DNA of 64,000 nucleotides, taken from positions 38,089 to 102,088 of the forward strand of contig MFQZ01000009.1 in assembly GCA_001784435.1 (NCBI GenBank), read 5' to 3'. The notes beneath the pieces were generated by a model. It was not told the origin of the DNA. It was given only the letters and a program-made list of their open reading frames with translations, and searched no databases. Below are positions 7,825-16,235 of the stretch, piece after piece; position 1 is the first letter of the stretch, and every line of letters begins with the position of its first letter. This DNA is from Candidatus Magasanikbacteria bacterium RIFOXYC2_FULL_42_28. GTDB lineage: Bacteria > Patescibacteria > ABY1 > Magasanikbacterales > GWA2-37-8. The position numbers and the translations under genes are program-made.

Positions 7825-9150
7825 ATGAAAAATATAATTTTGTTAAAGACCTTGCGCGCGCTTATATATAGTAAGCGTGTTTTGTGGTGGTTGGGGTCGG
7901 GTTTTGGGCGAGTTTTAGGTGTTATTTTTATTCCGGTGCATCGGGTTTTTGGGTGGGGACATTATAAAATCGGGTATTTTTTTAAAAGAACCGGCCTGAC
8001 TAGCAGTGGCGCTTGGTGGTTGCGTCGGAGTGTGATGCAAATGGCGGTATTTGTGGTGGTGATTGTTTTGGCTATGCCCCAAACCAAATTATACGCTAAA
8101 CGCGATATCTCCACCGTTGGTCAAGATAGTCTGGCTTTTCGTTTGACCAGCCCGGAAGAAAAATTTTCTACTGAGGACATTATTGTTGTCAGTGATAATT
8201 TTACGCCTGATGTTAATCGGCAAGCCGGGGTAGTTGAGGCCGAAATGTTTTTACCCGGCAATGTGTTTGATGCTTGGCAAGATCAGGAATTATCCGCGAT
8301 CGTAGCCGGAGGTACCGCTTTTGGCAAGCCGATTTTGTTGCCGGGCGGACATAGTTTGGCCAATAGCACGCGTACCGAGCCGGTGGAATATATTATTGAA
8401 GCCGGTGATAATTTGGGCAGTATTGCTAATCGGTTTGGCGTGAGTTTGGCAACAATTTTATGGGAGAATAAATTAACGGAAAGATCAATTTTACGTTTGG
8501 GACAAAAAATTATTATCTTGCCGGTAACCGGCGTCACTCACAAAGTGGTCAAAGGCGATGTGGTGAGTAAATTAGCCAAGACCTACCGGACCGAAGAAAC
8601 AAAAATTATTGAATTTAATAAGTTAGAAGAAAATGGCGGTGGTTTGGTAGCGGGCAATTTTATAATTATTCCCGATGGCGTGAAACCGGCATCAGCGGTT
8701 CCGGCTTCCGCTCGTATTACTCCGACGGTTGGTAATGTGACGCGACCGCCGGCATCAGCCGCCGCGCCGACTGCTTCCGGTTTTGTTTGGCCGGCCGGTG
8801 TTCGTGTCATAACGCAATATTATAATTGGAATCATCACGCGATTGATATTGCCGGTGGTAATTTTAAGACGCCAATTTACGCGTCTAAGGCCGGCACGGT
8901 AGTAGTTTCGCAATGCGGTTGGAATGGCGGTTATGGTTGTTATGTTACTTTGGATCACGGCGGTGGTGTTCGGACAATTTATGGGCATAATTCTAAATTA
9001 TTGGTTAGTGTTGGCGATTATGTTGGTACTGGCGAAACCATCGCGCTCATGGGCAATACCGGTAATGTGCGCGGTAAGACCGGCATTCATTTGCATTTTG
9101 AAGTATTGGTGAATGGGGTGAGGAAGAACCCGTTGAGTTATGTGAAGTAA
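7825..9150 (+). CDS. Membrane-anchored LysM / M23 peptidoglycan hydrolase
   Basis: A 441-residue protein. Basic N-terminal segments flank a membrane anchor (residues ~70-90). Two LysM peptidoglycan-binding modules follow: the first begins VEYIIEAGDNLGSIANRFGV near residue 189, the second VTHKVVKGDVVSKLAKTYR near 240. After an Ala/Pro-rich linker, residues ~330-441 form an M23 lysostaphin-type endopeptidase with the zinc ligands HAID and HLHFE in place. It should cut peptide cross-links in the wall during growth or division. The catalytic residues are complete, so it is predicted active, unlike degenerate EnvC/NlpD-type activators. Expression is tied to hppA by a shared promoter region. Confidence 0.92.
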   Translation: MKNIILLKTLRALIYSKRVLWWLGSGFGRVLGVIFIPVHRVFGWGHYKIGYFFKRTGLTSSGAWWLRRSVMQMAVFVVVIVLAMPQTKLYAKRDISTVGQDSLAFRLTSPEEKFSTEDIIVVSDNFTPDVNRQAGVVEAEMFLPGNVFDAWQDQELSAIVAGGTAFGKPILLPGGHSLANSTRTEPVEYIIEAGDNLGSIANRFGVSLATILWENKLTERSILRLGQKIIILPVTGVTHKVVKGDVVSKLAKTYRTEETKIIEFNKLEENGGGLVAGNFIIIPDGVKPASAVPASARITPTVGNVTRPPASAAAPTASGFVWPAGVRVITQYYNWNHHAIDIAGGNFKTPIYASKAGTVVVSQCGWNGGYGCYVTLDHGGGVRTIYGHNSKLLVSVGDYVGTGETIALMGNTGNVRGKTGIHLHFEVLVNGVRKNPLSYVK

Positions 9151-9152
9151 AA

Positions 9153-9215
9153 AAAATATCAAAAATTAAATATCAAATATCAAAATGACAATTTAAAATT
9201 AAAAATTTACAGTAA
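9153..9215. repeat. AT-rich short repeat (TATCAAAATG family)
   Basis: TATCAAAAATTAAATATC and ATATCAAAATGAC, then TTAAAATTAAAAATTT, directly after the M23 gene. Related to the copy before tig. Confidence 0.5.
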
Positions 9216-9268
9216 TGCGTTTGGGCTTGAAAATTTAAAGATTATCTGATATTGTGTAATCATAAAAT

Positions 9269-9343
9269 GGTACCGTGGCCAAGTAGTAAGGCGAAGCTCT
9301 GCAAAAGCTTTATGCGTGGGTGCAACTCCCACCGGTACCTCCA
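9269..9343 (+). tRNA. tRNA-Cys (GCA)
   Basis: Acceptor stem GGTACCG / CGGTACC; anticodon stem AAGCT / AGCTT with loop CTGCAAA (anticodon GCA); U73 discriminator typical of Cys; CCA is encoded. The T-loop reads TGCAACT, with G at the usual U55. Confidence 0.95.
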
Positions 9344-9373
9344 AATCCGTCTTTTGTTTAGGCGGATTTTTTG
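9344..9373 (+). terminator. Terminator after tRNA-Cys
   Basis: AAATCCG / CGGATTTTTT hairpin ending in a T run. Confidence 0.7.
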
Positions 9374-9422
9374 TTTGCTAAAATAAGATTTTAGAGGTAA
9401 AATATAGCCACAAAATATATCT

Positions 9423-12140
9423 ATGAAGAAACTTGTTATTATAGATGGGAACGCAATAATACATAGGGCCTATCACGCCATTCCGCCCATGAACACCAAA
9501 AACGGGATGATGGTCAATGCGGTGTATGGGTTTACTTCCATGTTGTTGCGCGTTTGGAAAGATTTAAAGCCGACACATATTGCCGTCACTTTTGATATGC
9601 GCGGTCCGACTTTTCGGCATGAAAAATTTAAGGAATACAAAGCCACGCGCGTGAAAGCGGATCAGGAATTGTATGATCAGATTCCTTTGGTGCACAATGT
9701 TGTTCGTGCTTTTAATATTCCGATTTATGAAAAGGCCGGTTATGAGGCCGACGATGTGATTGGCACGGTCGCTCGCATGGTAGAAAATAAAAAAGAGGTT
9801 GAGACGTATATTGTGACGGGTGATAAAGATACTCTACAGTTGATTGAGCCAGGGGTGAAAGTTTTTACCTTGCGTAAAGGGATGAGTGATACGGTAATTT
9901 ATGATGCCGAGGGTGTAAAAGAAAAATTTGGATTTTTACCGGATAAAATGGTGGATTACAAAGCGCTGGCCGGTGATGCGTCGGATAATATTCCGGGGGT
10001 GCCGGGGGTGGGAGAGAAGACGGCGACAGATTTGATTCAGAAGTTTGGGGGGATTGATGAGATTTATGATAATATCAAAAATCAAAAATCAAATATCAAA
10101 GATATTAAGGCGGGTGTCTTGAAAAAATTGATTGACGGCGAAGAGTCGGCGCGGATGAGTTTTGAACTTGCGACGATTGACCGCAATGTTCCGGGGGTGG
10201 ATTTTAAGTTGGAAGATTGCGTGGCAAAAGAATTTGACCGCGAGAAAGTGGTTAAGATTTTTCAGGAGTTGGAGTTTATGTCGTTGTTGAAGCGTTTACC
10301 CGGCGAAGCATTAGCGAAGACGGGGTTGCCGGGGGCGAGTGGGGATGGAGATCCCTCGCTTGACACTCGGGATGACAAACAAAAAAAAGTCCGAGCGAAA
10401 TTTAAAGTTGATGAAATAAAGACAAAAGATGAAGTTGAGAAATTAGTTGAGCAGATTCGTAAAACAAAATCATTTGCCTGCCGTGAGGCCACGGCTGGAC
10501 GTGAAGTTTATAATTCAGAATTGTTTGGTGTGGCGGTTATTGTTTCTGGCGCCGGATATTTTATTAGTGAAAAATTATTAAAAGAATTTTTGCCGGTATT
10601 TGAATTTTCGGATTGTGAATTCGTTGGTCATGATTTAAAACAGTTAATCAAAATTTTAAAACTGCAGGGCGTGGAAATAAAAAATAAATTGTTTGACACG
10701 ATGATCGCGTCGTATCTGCTGGAACCGGGCAGTCGGGCGCATGACAGCGCCAGTATTGTTTTGAAAGTGTTAGGCCAAGAATTACCAGCCGGTGCCGGGC
10801 AGAATAGTTTGTTTGGGGCGGATATGCTTGCGGTAACACAAGAATTATACCAACTATCTTTGGCGGCCGAAAAATTAAAAAAAGAATTAGTCGCGATTAG
10901 CGATTTTGGTTTAATGGAAAAAATAGAGATGCCACTTTTGCCGGTCCTCGCGCAAATGGAATTAAACGGTATTGCCGTGGATTTAAAATTACTACAAAAA
11001 TTATCCGAACAAGTGACGGCGGAAATTAAAACCGTGAGCGCGACTATTTTTAAATTGAGTGGAACGGAATTTAATATCTCGTCGCCGACACAATTGCGCG
11101 AAGTGCTGTTTGAAAAAATGGAAATTCCAGTGGAAGGAATTAAAAAAGGCAAAACCGGTTTGTCCACTTCTGCCGAACAGTTAGAAAAATTGCGCGGTCA
11201 ACACCTAATCATTGAACATATTGAAAATTATCGCGAATTGGAAAAATTGCGCAATACCTATATTGATGTTTTGCCGACTTTGATAAATAAAAAGACCGGT
11301 CGGATTCACACCACTTTTAATCAGGCGGTCGCGGCGACTGGGCGCCTGTCATCGTCTGATCCAAATTTACAAAATATTCCCATTCGCACGGAGTTGGGGC
11401 GCAAGATCCGCAAGGCCTTTGTGGCCGAAGATGGCAATGTGCTTATTTCCGCCGATTATTCGCAAATTGAATTGCGCGTGGTGGCATCACTCGCCGAGGA
11501 TAAAAAAATGATGGAAATTTTTGAGGCTGGTTTGGATATTCACGCGGCGACAGCAGCGGCGATAAATCATGTGGATTTAAAAGATGTTACCAAGGACATG
11601 CGTCGCGCGGCCAAGGAAGTAAATTTTGGCGTGTTGTATGGCATGGGCGCATATGGCTTGGCTTGGCGGGCCGATATTCCCCAGTGGCAAGCCAAAGATT
11701 TTATTGATAAATATTTTAGTGAATTTAGTGGTGTGAAAAAATATTTAGACGCGACTTTGGAATTTACCAAAAAAGAGGGATACTGCGAAACACTGTTTGG
11801 TCGGCGCCGGTATATTCCGGAATTAAACGCCAGCAACCACCAATTGCGGATGGCCGGCGAACGGATGGCGATTAATCATCCGATTCAGGGGACGGCCGCG
11901 GATTTGATTAAGATGGCGATGATAGAAATATCAAAATGTAAATATCAAAATGAAAAATTATTGAGCGACGATGTGCGAATGATATTACAAGTGCACGACG
12001 AATTGGTGTTTGAAGTAAAAAAAGAATTGGCTGATGAAGTCGGTAAAAAGGTAAAAGAAATTATGGAGGGTGTGGCCAAATTGCGCGTGCCGATTGTGGT
12101 GGAGGTGAATGTTTCTAAAAGTTGGGGGGAGATGAAATAA
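9423..12140 (+). CDS. polA: DNA polymerase I with intact 5' nuclease and degenerate proofreading domain
   Basis: 905 residues. Residues 1-~290 are the 5'-3' (FEN-type) nuclease (MKKLVIIDGNAIIHRAYHAI). Residues ~325-500 hold the 3'-5' exonuclease fold, but the motif I acidic pair (normally DTET) reads CREATA, so proofreading is probably lost, as in Taq polymerase. The polymerase domain has motif A DYSQIELRVVAS, motif B RRAAKEVNFGVLYG and motif C VHDELVFEV, all complete. The enzyme should remove RNA primers and fill gaps. Three stretches look like repeats inserted in frame: residues ~217-228, ~309-319 (a DPSLDTRDD-type palindrome shared with ychF) and ~835-847. Their positions suggest tolerated loops. 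A fragment of the holA start follows directly. Confidence 0.97.
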   Translation: MKKLVIIDGNAIIHRAYHAIPPMNTKNGMMVNAVYGFTSMLLRVWKDLKPTHIAVTFDMRGPTFRHEKFKEYKATRVKADQELYDQIPLVHNVVRAFNIPIYEKAGYEADDVIGTVARMVENKKEVETYIVTGDKDTLQLIEPGVKVFTLRKGMSDTVIYDAEGVKEKFGFLPDKMVDYKALAGDASDNIPGVPGVGEKTATDLIQKFGGIDEIYDNIKNQKSNIKDIKAGVLKKLIDGEESARMSFELATIDRNVPGVDFKLEDCVAKEFDREKVVKIFQELEFMSLLKRLPGEALAKTGLPGASGDGDPSLDTRDDKQKKVRAKFKVDEIKTKDEVEKLVEQIRKTKSFACREATAGREVYNSELFGVAVIVSGAGYFISEKLLKEFLPVFEFSDCEFVGHDLKQLIKILKLQGVEIKNKLFDTMIASYLLEPGSRAHDSASIVLKVLGQELPAGAGQNSLFGADMLAVTQELYQLSLAAEKLKKELVAISDFGLMEKIEMPLLPVLAQMELNGIAVDLKLLQKLSEQVTAEIKTVSATIFKLSGTEFNISSPTQLREVLFEKMEIPVEGIKKGKTGLSTSAEQLEKLRGQHLIIEHIENYRELEKLRNTYIDVLPTLINKKTGRIHTTFNQAVAATGRLSSSDPNLQNIPIRTELGRKIRKAFVAEDGNVLISADYSQIELRVVASLAEDKKMMEIFEAGLDIHAATAAAINHVDLKDVTKDMRRAAKEVNFGVLYGMGAYGLAWRADIPQWQAKDFIDKYFSEFSGVKKYLDATLEFTKKEGYCETLFGRRRYIPELNASNHQLRMAGERMAINHPIQGTAADLIKMAMIEISKCKYQNEKLLSDDVRMILQVHDELVFEVKKELADEVGKKVKEIMEGVAKLRVPIVVEVNVSKSWGEMK
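10347..10378 (+). repeat. In-frame palindromic repeat inside polA
   Basis: GGAGATCCCTCG ... CTCGGGATGACAA, the same ends as the element inside ychF (35196-35244). It adds about 11 residues between the 5' nuclease and the exonuclease-like domain. Confidence 0.65.
11927..11961 (+). repeat. In-frame AT-rich repeat inside polA
   Basis: Two tandem TATCAAAATG units encode ISKCKYQNE between the conserved polymerase segments LIKMAMIE and the VHDELVF motif. Same wording as the intergenic TATCAAAATG family. Confidence 0.5.
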
Positions 12141-12143
12141 ATT

Positions 12144-12278
12144 ATGATTATCTATCTATCCGGCCCCGACACCTTTCGGAGTCGGCAATATTTAAAAGAA
12201 CAAGTGGAGAAGCTTAAAATTGCCCACTACTACGATGGATACGAGAAAATTTTAGAAGATATTTTGGCTAATATATAA
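12144..12278 (+). pseudogene. Truncated duplicate of the holA 5' end (44 codons)
   Basis: The reading frame MIIYLSGPDTFRSRQYLKEQ... matches the first ~27 codons of intact holA at 16236 almost base for base (CGGCCCCGACACCTTTCGGA and beyond), then diverges into an unrelated tail (YYDGYEKILEDILANI) and stops. It lies directly after polA where holA would be expected. The simplest reading is that about 4.1 kb was inserted between polA and holA with partial duplication of the holA start. Expression as a small protein cannot be excluded. Confidence 0.75.
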
Positions 12279-12292
12279 TAAAAATCGTCCTC

Positions 12293-12340
12293 TTGACAAT
12301 TAGTATACTCATAAGGTATAATACTCACGAGTATACTAAT
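12293..12340 (+). promoter_or_regulatory. Promoter bracketed by a perfect 12-bp inverted repeat
   Basis: TTGACA (12293-12298), 18-base spacer, TATAAT (12317-12322). ATTAGTATACTC (12299-12310) and its exact reverse complement GAGTATACTAAT (12329-12340) flank the -10, suggesting a repressor operator or RNA hairpin at the transcript start. Confidence 0.7.
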
Positions 12341-12355
12341 TAAAGTATCTATCAT

Positions 12356-13771
12356 ATGTCATTTATAAATCGTGAACAAGAGTTAAAAATGCTAAATGAA
12401 AAATGGCAATCAAATATCGCTCAGTTTTTTATTATTTATGGTAAACGCCGCGTTGGCAAGACTGAGTTGATTAAACAATTTATCAAAGACAAACCAGCGT
12501 TATATTTTTTAGCCGATAAGCGCACGACGGCGGATCAATTGCGGGAGCTGGGGCAAATAGTGGGAAATTATTTTAAGGATGAAATTCTGATTAGCAATGG
12601 TTTTAGTGATTGGTTGGAAGTATTTCTATATTTAAAAACAAAGACAATCACCGAACCTTTGATTTTGGCGATAGACGAATATCCGTATTTGGTTGAAAAT
12701 GATAAATCCACCAGTTCGCTTTTTCAAAAGGGTTGGGATGAATATTTAAAAAATACTAAAATATTTTTGATACTGTCCGGGTCCAGCATCGCCATGATGG
12801 AATCGGAAACGCTGAACCAAAGCGCGCCGTTGTTTGGCAGGCGTACCGGTCAAATTTTGGTTGACCCATTAAATTTTTTGCAATCGCGCCAATTTTTTCC
12901 AGAGAAAAATTTTTCTGATTTTTTAAATATCTACACTATTACCGGTGGCATGCCGGCGTATTTGAAACAGTTTGAAGAGGGCGCGGGAATGTCCGAAGAG
13001 ATTAAGAATAAAATTTTTAACAAAACCGCTTTTTTATACAACGAAGTGGAGTTTACCCTGAAAGAAGAGTTGCGTGAACCAAAAAATTATTTAGCAATTT
13101 TGCGCGCCATTGCACTCGGGAAAAGAAAGTTAAGTGAAATTGTTAATGAAGTCGGGATGGACACAGCCGCCACCAACAAATATCTTTCGGTGCTTATTAA
13201 TTTGCGTTTGGCGGAACGGGAGGTGCCGGTAACCGAGAATAAGCCGGAGAAGTCGCGACGCGGTTTGTATAAAATTTTGGATAATTTTTTTGGATTTTGG
13301 TTTCAATATATTTTTCCTTATAAAAGTTATTTGGAAATGGGCAATTATAATTATGTTTTGGAGAAAATGTTTAGCGGTTTAAAATATAATGATAAGGTTA
13401 ATTCCGGTTTCAAACTTATTGTCGCGCAAGTTTATGAACGCGTCGCGATTGAATTGCTGCCCGCTTGGCAAGATAAAATTTTCTCGTTTGAGCGCGTTGG
13501 TCGTTATTGGGACAATAATCAAGAAATTGATGTGGTGGGGATAAGTTTGCCGGAAAAGAAAATAATTTTCGGTGAGTGTAAGTGGTCCGAAAAACCAGTG
13601 GGGACAGATATTTATGAAGAATTAAAAAAGAAAGCGGAAAAAGTGGAGTGGAATTTGGGCGATAGAAAAGAATTTTATATTTTATTTAGTAAGAGTGGTT
13701 TTACCGAGGCAATGATAAAAATAGCGAAGAGCGAAGGTGTGTTTTTAGTGGAGAAGGATACTATGAAGTAA
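12356..13771 (+). CDS. Archaeal-type ATPase with DUF234 C-terminal domain
   Basis: 471 residues. Starts MSFINREQELKMLNEKW. Walker A is YGKRRVGKTEL (near residue 30) and Walker B is LILAIDEYP (near 102). The middle part has a winged-helix look (KLSEIVNEVGMDTAATNKYL). The C-terminal DUF234 region carries EIDVVGI and IFGECKWS, a PD-(D/E)XK-like pair suggesting a nuclease or nuclease-derived fold. Family function is unproven. The gene is the first of the segment lying between the holA fragment and intact holA, and it has an unusually well-defined promoter/operator. Codon use resembles that of the core genes. Confidence 0.85.
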   Translation: MSFINREQELKMLNEKWQSNIAQFFIIYGKRRVGKTELIKQFIKDKPALYFLADKRTTADQLRELGQIVGNYFKDEILISNGFSDWLEVFLYLKTKTITEPLILAIDEYPYLVENDKSTSSLFQKGWDEYLKNTKIFLILSGSSIAMMESETLNQSAPLFGRRTGQILVDPLNFLQSRQFFPEKNFSDFLNIYTITGGMPAYLKQFEEGAGMSEEIKNKIFNKTAFLYNEVEFTLKEELREPKNYLAILRAIALGKRKLSEIVNEVGMDTAATNKYLSVLINLRLAEREVPVTENKPEKSRRGLYKILDNFFGFWFQYIFPYKSYLEMGNYNYVLEKMFSGLKYNDKVNSGFKLIVAQVYERVAIELLPAWQDKIFSFERVGRYWDNNQEIDVVGISLPEKKIIFGECKWSEKPVGTDIYEELKKKAEKVEWNLGDRKEFYILFSKSGFTEAMIKIAKSEGVFLVEKDTMK

Positions 13772-13783
13772 AGATAATTATCC

Positions 13784-13822
13784 AACAAAAAACCAACAGT
13801 GATAAGCCGTTGGTTTTTTGTT
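13784..13822. terminator. Bidirectional terminator
   Basis: Perfect 14-bp inverted repeat AACAAAAAACCAAC / GTTGGTTTTTTGTT between convergent genes. Confidence 0.85.
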
Positions 13823-13887
13823 ATCTTCTTGGTACCAACAAGAATGGTGCGCACGGGGTGAAGACGGTGCGCGCGTCTGTGGGGTGG

Positions 13888-14430
13888 TCAAAATGCATAT
13901 GACACCCCGGGTTGAAAGAGCAAGGTCCAGATGCCGGTGCCGAGCGTGGTGCCCGGGCCGACCACGAGCGCCAGTGACAAGCCGTTGCCGATTTTGACAC
14001 TGGTGCCGAGTCCGCCACCGATGAAGTGGGAGTGGGGTGTGTTGTTGTACCAGTAGTTAAACTGGTACACGACCGAGGTGCTCACTCCGACTCGATCGGT
14101 GAGCGCGTATGACACTCCGATTCCAGCGCGTGGGGCAGGACGGAAGGTGTCATTCGGCGTTTTGAAGCCGATGAGGGCGGACACACCGAAGTTATTCGGC
14201 AGTTTCCACCCGAGCGACAGGTGGAGCCGGGTGGAAACCTCGCCTGGGGAGGTCGCACCGTCTTTAAAGACGATGATCATCCCTTCGGCCATCGCCACCG
14301 AGACGCTCGGAGTGGTCGGGTTGGGCTCTTCACCGGCGTTGGCGCACATTGAGATCATCAAAACTCCGATGATGGTTACCAGCCAGATCATTCCACCCGT
14401 CAGAAAACAAGTTTTCGCCATCCTATTCAT
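13888..14430 (-). CDS. Secreted protein with outer-membrane beta-barrel-like features
   Basis: 180 residues from the ATG that follows AAAGGAGGGTGAG by correct spacing; upstream ATGs lack such a site. The N-terminus is a signal peptide (hydrophobic residues ~12-30, likely cleavage after CANA). The mature part is rich in amphipathic beta-like segments (STRLHLSLGWKLP, AGIGVSYALTDRVGVSTSV, GGLGTSVKIGNGLSLALV) and ends GVSYAF, with the terminal Phe typical of Gram-negative outer membrane barrels. Codons are much GC-richer than the surroundings. Promoter elements are perfect consensus. As Patescibacteria are generally regarded as lacking a classical outer membrane, this gene looks acquired or adapted to another envelope role. 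No specific family recognised. Confidence 0.65.
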   Translation of the reverse strand: MNRMAKTCFLTGGMIWLVTIIGVLMISMCANAGEEPNPTTPSVSVAMAEGMIIVFKDGATSPGEVSTRLHLSLGWKLPNNFGVSALIGFKTPNDTFRPAPRAGIGVSYALTDRVGVSTSVVYQFNYWYNNTPHSHFIGGGLGTSVKIGNGLSLALVVGPGTTLGTGIWTLLFQPGVSYAF

Positions 14431-14479
14431 CTCACCCTCCTTTTTGTAGAAGAACCTGCCGAGACCATCTCGACTTAGC

Positions 14480-14508
14480 ATTATATCATAAAATAATATA
14501 CATGTCAA
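14480..14508 (-). promoter_or_regulatory. Perfect consensus promoter for the barrel-like protein
   Basis: Minus strand TTGACA (14503-14508), 17-base spacer, TATAAT (14480-14485). The leader contains a CGAGA-TGG-TCTCG hairpin before the ribosome site. Confidence 0.85.
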
Positions 14509-14571
14509 GGGTTATTTGGCTAATATAAGGCAAAAAGTAGTCAAGTTTGTAATGATTAAACTAAAATTATC

Positions 14572-14600
14572 TTGACTTTTTTGGCTTTGTTTACTATAAT
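14572..14600 (+). promoter_or_regulatory. Promoter for the long TrmB regulator
   Basis: TTGACT (14572-14577), 17-base spacer, TATAAT (14595-14600), 38 bases before the ATG. Confidence 0.75.
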
Positions 14601-14637
14601 ATTATTATCATAAAAATTATGACAGAAGTAATAAAAT

Positions 14638-16191
14638 ATGATTGAAAATCAATTAAAACAGTTGGGTTTTGGTAAAAATGAAATTAAAATATATTTGGCT
14701 TTGTTTGAATTAGGCAAATGTAAGGCGCATGAGGTAATTGTTCATACTGGTTTGCATCGCAATATTGTGTATCAAGATTTAGAGGATTTAGTTAAGCGGG
14801 GGTTGGTGACAAAAACTGAAGTTAAAAATGTTTTTGAATACAGCGCCAATAATCCCGAGGCATTAGTAGAGGAATTTGAAAACAAAAAAGAAATATCGCA
14901 AAAAATCGCCGAACAGTTAAAAGAAAAACAAATTGAAACACCGCGCGAGGTGGCGGTGTATGAAGGGGTGGATGGTTTGAAAAAAAGCCGAGCCAAAATT
15001 TTAAATTATCAATCCGGTGATGAAGTTTTTATTTTTGGCGCTGATTTAGAACCATCAATGGAAAAAGTAATGCGTAAAATTCACAAAAAACGCGAGGATG
15101 CTGGGATTAATATGAAAATTTTATACGACCAAAGCGCTAACAAATCGGATGTTGCTTGGCGTAATACATTGGAGCATAGTAAAGCAAAATTATTGCCATT
15201 TAGTCAAAAGTTTCCAATTTGGTTTGCTGGTATTGGAGAGCATTTGGAAATTGGTATACCACAACATAACAATCCCTTAATTTTTAATATTCGCAACCAA
15301 GAAGCAGTTGATGGTTTTAAAACTTTTTTTGATTATTTTTGGAATCAAGAAAGCATAAGTTACCAAGGGATAGATGAAGTAGAGTCGGCCTATAATGAAA
15401 TTTTGGAAAATTCGAGTAATGACCAGGATGTTGTGATTTTTGCAGCTAAGCCAAGCGAGCAGAGAAGTTCTAATTTTAATTTAGAGTGGAATAAGCAATT
15501 GCGGAAAAAAGTTAAACGTTTGCGTTTGTTATATTATGGCGCAAATGAAATTAATATCAGTAGGGCAAAAGAAATGTTGGACGTGGGCGCAGAAGCAAAA
15601 GTGAGTGGCACTAGCCAGTCGCTTCCAATTTCTACAATTATTGCTGGTGATGTTGTGTTAACGGTGGTTTGGGATAAAAATCCAGCTTGTTTTAAAATAA
15701 AAAATAAAACAGTAGCTGATTCTTTAAAAAATAATTTTGAATTATTGTGGAATCAGCAGGTTGGTGTTGAATCTGGCTTAGATCCATTGAAAAATATTAT
15801 TTATGAAATGTTAGATGAATTAAATTCTGGGGAAGAGTATTGCGTGCTGGGTGCTTCGTATGGCCATGAGACCGGCGGGGTTCAAGAATTGTATGATAAA
15901 TTTCATACCGACAGAATTAAAAAAGGTGTAGTGACGAAAATGTTAGTTTATCGTGAATCATTTGAGCGGATAAAAAAACGGTTTGAGAGATGTGGTGATC
16001 AGTTTGGCAAAGTAAGCCAGTTGAAACAATATGGGTCTGCGCCGAAAATACCTATGCAAATTAATTTATATAATAACAAGGCATTTATAATTTTTTATGG
16101 CGAGGCTCCAACTGTAATTAAATTTAATCGGCCGGAATTTTTTGCCGGGTTTAAAACTTATTTTGATGAGCTGTGGAGAAAGGGTGGATAA
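14638..16191 (+). CDS. TrmB-family transcriptional regulator with three tandem effector domains
   Basis: 517 residues, about twice the usual TrmB length. Residues 1-~80 are the winged-helix domain (KQLGFGKNEIKIYLALFELG, then TGLHRNIVYQDLEDLVKRGL). A coiled segment leads to three consecutive copies of the TrmB/phospholipase-D-like sensor module: ~95-240 (starts AVYEGVDGLKK), ~245-372 (YQGIDEVESAYNEIL) and ~378-515 (ESGLDPLKNIIYEML). Each ends in a similar FKTFFDYFWNQ-type element. Two shorter TrmB proteins (52328, 56584) have one module each. Ligand unknown; the family typically senses sugars or metabolites. It lies directly upstream of holA within the inserted segment and is divergent from the barrel gene, which it may control. 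Confidence 0.82.
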   Translation: MIENQLKQLGFGKNEIKIYLALFELGKCKAHEVIVHTGLHRNIVYQDLEDLVKRGLVTKTEVKNVFEYSANNPEALVEEFENKKEISQKIAEQLKEKQIETPREVAVYEGVDGLKKSRAKILNYQSGDEVFIFGADLEPSMEKVMRKIHKKREDAGINMKILYDQSANKSDVAWRNTLEHSKAKLLPFSQKFPIWFAGIGEHLEIGIPQHNNPLIFNIRNQEAVDGFKTFFDYFWNQESISYQGIDEVESAYNEILENSSNDQDVVIFAAKPSEQRSSNFNLEWNKQLRKKVKRLRLLYYGANEINISRAKEMLDVGAEAKVSGTSQSLPISTIIAGDVVLTVVWDKNPACFKIKNKTVADSLKNNFELLWNQQVGVESGLDPLKNIIYEMLDELNSGEEYCVLGASYGHETGGVQELYDKFHTDRIKKGVVTKMLVYRESFERIKKRFERCGDQFGKVSQLKQYGSAPKIPMQINLYNNKAFIIFYGEAPTVIKFNRPEFFAGFKTYFDELWRKGG

Positions 16192-16235
16192 AGTGTTTTG
16201 CATAACATTGGGGAACATATTATAATGAGCTTACT

